From contig WIXG01000482.1 in the NCBI GenBank assembly GCA_009869945.1, positions 1-50,431 of the forward strand: a stretch of DNA of 50,431 nt, written 5' to 3'. Both the position numbers and the translations under genes were made by a program. Origin of the DNA: Mesaphorura yosii (lineage: Eukaryota > Arthropoda > Collembola > Poduromorpha > Tullbergiidae). The notes under the pieces are model-generated. The model worked only from the letters and a program-made list of their open reading frames with translations, was not told the DNA's origin and did not search any database. Shown piece by piece: positions 45,401 to 50,431 of this stretch (the stretch's first letter is position 1; each line of letters begins with the position of its first letter).

Positions 45401-45578
45401 GTCCCACAACAACCCAGCCTTGTTCAAATGGCTCCTCCGAAGCTTCGACTGAGGGTGTTACGGGGCCTTCAGCCTCAAGTTCACAAACCACCAAAAAGAG
45501 CGAGCCCAAACAAATACTGGTGCAAGCAAAGACGGCGCACTGGAGCCGTGGCTTTGGCGTTGATTCTGTAGACCCCAT
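42414..45578 (-). CDS. receptor tyrosine kinase with duplicated Cys-rich ectodomain
   Basis: Exons 45578-43132, 43064-42842 and 42770-42414 give 1008 residues. A signal-anchor segment lies near residues 20-33; the ectodomain has about 35 cysteines and no Ig or FNIII pattern I can see. One TM helix (LLLMLPLVALVLISLGLVL) is near 610-630. The kinase has the glycine loop GEGGFG (about 704), VAVK lysine (about 731), catalytic loop HGDLFLKN (about 849), DFG (about 870) and PPE motif, so all key catalytic residues are present. HGDL replaces the common HRDL. The second intron needs a GC donor (GAG|GCAGGT) to join EGLFPYARLLPPEA in frame. Ligand and pathway unknown. Confidence 0.75.
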
Positions 45579-46055
45579 CTTTTGTTTGAACTAGACTGAG
45601 TTCAGAATGCCTGAAGTAAACTGCTCGAGCTAAGAGTATTACGAGTGTATCAAAAACTAAGCATGGAATAAAGCAATTACGTAATCACGTGGCTCGTGTT
45701 CGTTTTCGTTTGTCTCGCTCACTTCGCCTTGACTCTGCACTGTCAATCTGTAAGTTGGATAGGGAGATCGTCTTTGTGCCGTGCTTGGTCAATGCCAGTA
45801 TGACCTCAGCAATCAATCAGTCACTGCCAATCTGGATAGCAATAGATTGTGCTTGGCAATTCTGACCACAAGTTAATTAGAGACTTTGCTCTTTTATTCA
45901 CATTCTATTCGGCATTGGAACAGTGCAGTCTCATTATAATTAAATTCTTAGTTGAAGTCCGTTTGATGCTCTTGGAGTGGGCTCTTGAATTGTGAGTGTG
46001 CTAATGCTGCTCGTGGTTTTGGGCTTGAAATGCTTCGGAAACTCAAACTCGGTGG
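45579..46055. other. upstream region of the RTK gene
   Basis: Holds a rough direct duplication: caatctg, ggatag, gtgcttgg and atgacc/ctgacc words recur in the same order at about 45742-45805 and 45828-45870. No gene seen. Confidence 0.35.
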
Positions 46056-46148
46056 AGGGGTCCACTCAGTCTCCGACGAGCTGACGAATCTGCTCCTTCA
46101 GCTCCTTGAATCAAATTCTCTGAGAGATCGACAGTCCAGCAACGGCCC
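46056..46148 (-). pseudogene. fragment of a duplicated RTK C-terminus
   Basis: The plus strand from gtctccga(c/t) through ctccttcagctcc to ctgagag aligns closely with 42487-42580, which encodes LSDRVGFVELKEKIRRLIGD of the RTK. A two-base gap breaks the frame. Only this piece of the kinase is seen. Confidence 0.7.
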
Positions 46149-46269
46149 GCATTCCGCATCCAATGGCACTCTCCGCTGGCGTCGTATTGCAATCACTAAG
46201 TCATAGGTAGTTGAGGATAGTTCGGTTAACTCATCCTCGGGTCCCATTTTTGTTCGAATTTTTTCTTAC

Positions 46270-46612
46270 CTGAAGAACCAAAGAGTAAGCCCGTTGCTTG
46301 ACGATGTCATTCGCGGCACCAATGGTTGTGTCTCGACGTCCGGCCGAATCTGGCCGGTCGCCACATCCCGCTCCATTCGTCGTTGCCTTCGTATCCGTGC
46401 CACCGCATTGTAGGTCGTTGAGAACAAGCTGTACGGCTCTGGTGGGGGCAGACAGCCACGGAATCGAAGTACACAGCAGCAAATGAGAAGAGCCACAAAA
46501 ACCTCTGAAAACGATAGTATCGGATCAGAGATATCAGAAGTTAATTAAAGAGTTAACATTGACGAGGACATAGCCCGAAAAATATGGCGACCAGCAACTC
46601 GTCTGGGTGCAT
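46270..46612 (-). CDS. possible further member of the two-exon membrane family
   Basis: Exon 1 (46612-46564, MHPDELLVAIFFGLCP) and exon 2 (46504-46270) join in frame to read VFVALLICCCVLRFRG, a Cys-rich membrane segment like that of members A' and C', then CLPPPEPYSLF, a near-PPxY. The donor (GTCAAT) is weak and the phase differs from the others. Exon 2 ends at GTAAG, so a further exon is expected; all three minus frames are open here, which weakens the call. Confidence 0.35.
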
Positions 46613-46793
46613 GAAAAGGCCGGTGAGAGATCAAAACTACAACGGAACTCGGAGTTAAAGTGAAAGCGTAGGTTCTCTTTGTTTACTCATTTACGAAAAG
46701 TAGGTCAGATTTCTCATGCGTCTTTTGTACAGCTAAACTGGAGCCTCAGGGACTGGAGTTCAGTGCACATCAATCCCGTTTCCTGTGGCTCTG

Positions 46794-46889
46794 AAGAGGG
46801 AACGTTACTGTCGGATCGTCACGAACTTAAAATTATCTTCCATAAACCACTAGACTGGATCATATGAAGTATCGTAGTATGAATTTCCC
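46794..46889 (+). repeat. 96-bp inverted repeat, left copy
   Basis: Matches the reverse complement of 49531-49626 at 89 of 96 bases with no gaps. Confidence 0.85.
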
Positions 46890-47551
46890 TAAATCTAAAT
46901 CTAAAAATCTTCAAGCCTTACTTTTAGCTGCGGGCAGCGAATTAAAGTTGAGCACAGTTGACGAGTTGACTAATTGCGTTTTTGCTGTGCATTTTTGTTG
47001 CAGCTGTCTGGAAAATATTCCGTTTTGGGCTACAACGCGACTTCAAAAAAGGTTTAACGTCTTCCGCAGGTGCTCAGGGAAGGGATCTAGTTTGCCAAAC
47101 TGCACGGCCGACTTTACCACGCAGATTAAACGAAGGCGAAGCACACCATGCACCGTCTGCTTTCAGCTTTCGACTCTACGGTCGATTACGCCATGTGCAA
47201 TAAGAGAATTAACGAATATTGTTTTATGATTAACAAATACTGAGGTTACCTGATTTATTCCTGAGTAAGCCATATATAGGGATCCATGAATATTTTTTTT
47301 AGATAAGATTACAATAACCGTGTGCCGTGAAGTGTGCCTCATACTCCAAATTCAACCAAGAGTGTTGTAATTGAATAAATACAAACGTGAGCACACAAAT
47401 ACGTGCAATTAAAATGCAAGTTGCTCGGCTGGATCTCTGCACAAGTTGCTTATTAGCCATTTTAGCCATTCAGCGTTGAGCATCGTAGAGAATTCGGGAA
47501 AGCAGGTGTCAGACAAGCAAGGCACCTCACAGCAGGAGAAACAACAGAATA

Positions 47552-48459
47552 ATGGTGCGAGTCCAACCAGTAAAAGTCACCGTCAAGTCAAAGCTTCCTG
47601 AATTCGCCGGTCTCCGCATCTGGAATAAAGAAGTCAGTCCGGAGATGACTTGGGAGGATTTCTTCCGGCTTCTGGGAGTAAGATTAATTAACTATGTACT
47701 ATAAGTGTTAAGTTAGCGCTAATGCAATTCTCCACAGGTCACAGCCTTCAACTCACGGGTGCATGTCATCAAAACAAATCAGAACCACTATGCGTTCGGG
47801 AACGATCTCATCCAGGACACGGCTTCGCGCTTCAAACGGAGATCGTTCCAAGTGCATATTCGCAAGGCCATGAGGGCAGTGGGACGAACTACACTAAGAC
47901 ACGAGCCCCAACGGAGCTTGTTGGACGATTCGAACGCTACTGTGCTCAACAGCCGAGGAAGGGAGGCGAACATCCGAATCCGTGGGTCCTCAATTCTCTC
48001 GGACGAGTCTCAGGCGGCTGTAATTGATTTGGGGCCGATACTTCAAGGCTCCAGTGGCGGAGAAAGTTCGGGTGGGAGGCGGTCGTCCTTTCTGGAAGGC
48101 GACACGGCCAGCCAAGATAGCCAGGACGCTGACGTAAGAACTCTGGGAAGATTCCTTCAATTATGTAAGATATGATTCTTGCTTAAAATGTAGGAGGATA
48201 TCAGCTCCATGAAAGATCGGTTCTTGACCATCGCTGGCAGGCTGTCAAATTCTAATGTAAGTTCAGTATTCAGTCTAGTATTAATTTTGCTCTCGTCCCA
48301 TTAAAAGAAACGCCGTTCTCCTGGTTTTAGTTTGCCCAATTTCGAGAAGAACTGCGCACGCTTCACTCGGATCCGGTTCGTGGCCTGAGATGGGCCAACA
48401 AAACTCCAAAGATTGCCAATTTCCTGAGCATGGCCCTGCTCCATGAACAAAGCAATTAA
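47552..48459 (+). CDS. four-exon protein of unknown family
   Basis: Exons 47552-47677, 47738-48133, 48194-48256 and 48331-48459 are all phase 0 with good splice sites and give 237 residues. No signal peptide or membrane helix. The N-terminal 60 residues (VKVTVKSKLPEFAGLRIWNK, later MTWEDFFRLLG) look globular with beta and helix; the middle is basic then Ser/Asp-rich and probably disordered; the C-terminal exons read EDISSMKDRFLTIAGRLSN and FAQFREELRTLHSDPVRGLR, likely helical. AATAAA is at 48490. I do not recognise it. It lies between the two copies of the 96-bp inverted repeat. Confidence 0.55.
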
Positions 48460-49181
48460 CATAAGCCGTTCCATTTCCACAAGCAGCTGAATAAAACCGA
48501 TCCGACTGCAGTTGTAAACAGCAAACCGTCGTCAAATTGAACGAATTCTCATTGTGGTTGATTGTGCAATGACAAATGGAGGACAACACAAAAATGCAAT
48601 GAAGCAATGCAATTCTTAGTGCGTTCCAGCCTTCAGCCAGTTCAGTCAGAATCCTTTTGCGTTTGTGTGTTCCTGGTTTCCAGGTACACTCAATCCGCCA
48701 AACTCGCCGTTTCGAATCTTGATCATGGCCTGTCCTGTGATTTTGTTGGTCTGTCTTTCAGTAGTGACTAGAAATTATGGCTCCAGAGGACCAGCGGAGA
48801 CTCCGAGTGTCAGGATATTCCACCTTCCAACTCAGGTTACCACTCGGTTCCAGTCTACAGTAGCGGTAAAAATGTAGAGGATAAAAATGTGACAATGCCC
48901 CTCGTGAGGCAAGAGTAAAGTGTGAGCATGACTGAGTAGTTGAAATTCAGATATTACTTTAAGTGTTCCAGTCATAACGGCAGTCCCGCGAGTCCCGCCA
49001 CGCCAGTGGAGTCGGTTTACGAAGCTCAGGCCAGAGAAATCTTAACATACGCAGCCCTACATGAAACTACAGAACAATTTTCATCACGAAATAGCATTAT
49101 TATGTTACAATCATTATTGCATAACCAAATTAAAGTACCGATATTTAAGCCAATGCGATTGTACTCCTGATACTCTTCGAG
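48460..49181. other. region with weak open frames
   Basis: A 50-codon frame from about 48727 (MACPVILLVCLSVVTRNYG) begins like a signal peptide and may be a tiny secreted peptide, but I found no support beyond that. Another frame from 48960 follows a ttccag acceptor. Confidence 0.3.
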
Positions 49182-49367
49182 TTGTCTGACGAAAAGGAAC
49201 CATTTCTGAATGCGAAGGAAGCGTGTTTTCCCCTGGACAAGTTTCGAGGTGACAAAGAAAGCTGTGGAAACTATTCCTTCATAAAGTGTAACTGGTGTCG
49301 TCATTTTTTGTGTTTTAGTTGTTTCTACTATGATTACCACTTCGCCATGTGTCAAGTTACAGACTAA
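49182..49367 (+). pseudogene. possible Cys-rich transposase-tail remnant
   Basis: The frame ends IKCNWCRHFLCFSCFYYDYH...MC, a C-x2-C-x4-C-x2-C ... H ... C pattern like the C-terminal zinc-binding tail of piggyBac-type (DDE_Tnp_1_7) transposases. No catalytic part is found nearby, and the match is short. Confidence 0.25.
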
Positions 49368-49530
49368 TTTGCGTTTCATTTGAATAATCGTTGTGAAGTT
49401 AGTTGTAATTATTATGTCTATAAAATTAATTGAAATAAACGCTTGCTTTCAACTTTGTGGTTAACCTATAATACACCCAAACCCGACATTTTAAAGTAGC
49501 TGCCTGGCACCAACCCGAGCGCATTCGACG

Positions 49531-49626
49531 GGGAAATTCATTCTGCGATACTTCATATGATCCAGTCTATCGGTTTATGGAAGATAATTTTAAGTTGATG
49601 ACTATCCGACAGTAACGTTCCCTCTT
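49531..49626 (-). repeat. 96-bp inverted repeat, right copy
   Basis: Reverse complement of 46794-46889 with seven mismatches. No target duplication is evident at either outer end. Confidence 0.85.
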
Positions 49627-50431
49627 GAATCATGTGCTATCACATTTGCGAGGGATTTGCGTCGGATAATGGGGTTGATCCCAATGGGCAAATATCGTGG
49701 TCTTCGTTGCGAAATCGCTCATATAATTCGCCAGAGAGTTCGCAGTGATCGCTGGCGAATCGCTACCGATATCGTCACGATTTGACCGCCGATTCTACGT
49801 AGATTCAGTGCGATTTCTAGCCAACCGACTCGCGGGAATTCGCTGCATGTTCCGCAAAATAGAGAATGCGAAATCGTAGCGATTCGCCGCTAATTCGATG
49901 GGTAAAATTTGCGAAATATCAGCGCATTATTGCCACAGGCCAGGTACAACTTTTTATAAACAAAAGTTAAGAAAAAGCTCACAAAACAAGTAATGGTAAG
50001 CACATAAGTTGTACAATTATTTATTCGCATTTTAAGCATTTCTTCGCCTTGCAAGATTCCACTGCTTAATGTGTCCTTTTGGCAGCACAAGTCGCCAGCA
50101 GCATAAATCGGGTCGCTTAAGGCCTGGATAGCAAGAGTCGGGCAGCGTAATTCGTAGACGCATCAAGAGTAACTTCTAATTAATAATCTCGTTAATACTT
50201 GTGATTGACATTCATTTGCGAATTTGCGACCTTGAATTTGACTTTTCCCATTGTTCTTTTGTTGTGAATGCATCAGACGCAGATGCACAAGAGACAAAAA
50301 AAATGACTAGAAAATTAAATCCAATTCTAATTTTACTTATGGGCCACGAACTGAGTCGGCGATTGTCCTTGAGTCTGACACGCAATTCTGATTATGAAAG
50401 ATGAGATCATGCTCATCATTTGCTCACCACT
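49627..50431. other. intergenic, with a CGAATCGC-rich stretch
   Basis: Between about 49690 and 49910 words such as gcgaaatcg, gcgattcg and gaattcgc recur on both strands. No gene is supported to the window end. Confidence 0.5.

Noticed and set aside
46864..47229. 121-codon plus-strand frame with a Cys-rich and hydrophobic stretch
   Set aside because: The hydrophobic reading frame has a stop immediately upstream and no start or usable acceptor.

Overview
The window is nuclear DNA of an invertebrate animal, most likely an arthropod. Genes are split by short introns (mostly 45-100 bp) with GT-AG, and apparently some GC-AG, junctions. There is a Methuselah-like GPCR, an animal receptor tyrosine kinase, arthropod-style TATA plus TCAKTY initiator promoters, and many transposon remnants. 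I cannot fix the order from sequence alone; a springtail or crustacean is a guess. Gene models below were built by hand from splice signals and reading phase.

Layout. 0-2 kb: a doubtful cysteine-rich peptide and an intronless methyltransferase-like gene. 2-14.3 kb: mostly gene-poor DNA rich in GCAATTGC / GCGAATTGCG words, interrupted at about 5.7-9.7 kb by a CACTA/EnSpm-type DNA transposon with two minus-strand genes, a six-exon DUF4806-like gene and a TNP2-like DDE transposase whose frames overlap. 14.3-19.4 kb: a GC-rich Methuselah-like GPCR with a somatomedin-B-like module; a secreted cysteine-rich gene is nested antisense in its first coding intron. 19.9-25.9 kb: a six-exon gene for an 1874-residue protein combining a signal peptide, P-loop G domain, glycine-rich module and long helices around a hydrophobic hairpin. 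I recognise no named family for it, and it is one of the two best candidates for something undescribed.

26-30.3 kb: repeat-rich DNA with fragments of an ABCC transporter and a MULE/FLYWCH transposase. 30.4-37.6 kb: small secreted or membrane genes: a three-unit cysteine-knot-like peptide precursor, a beta/gamma-crystallin-fold protein, an acidic secreted protein, a four-TM protein and a secreted M12B (reprolysin) metalloprotease, plus a 231-bp MITE.

37.6-42.4 kb: a tandemly duplicated cluster of tiny two-exon genes. At least three intact members share one plan: a short N-terminal exon, a phase-0 intron just before a (often Cys-rich) membrane segment, a Pro-rich tail, and a C-terminal Tyr motif of the PPxY / SYxQSL type. 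Around them lie frameshifted and decayed copies. This is the second candidate for an undescribed system. 42.4-45.6 kb: a minus-strand receptor tyrosine kinase with an internally duplicated Cys-rich ectodomain; a broken copy of its C-terminus lies at 46.1 kb beside another possible cluster member. 46.8-49.6 kb: a 96-bp inverted repeat flanks a four-exon unknown gene. The last kilobase shows no convincing gene.
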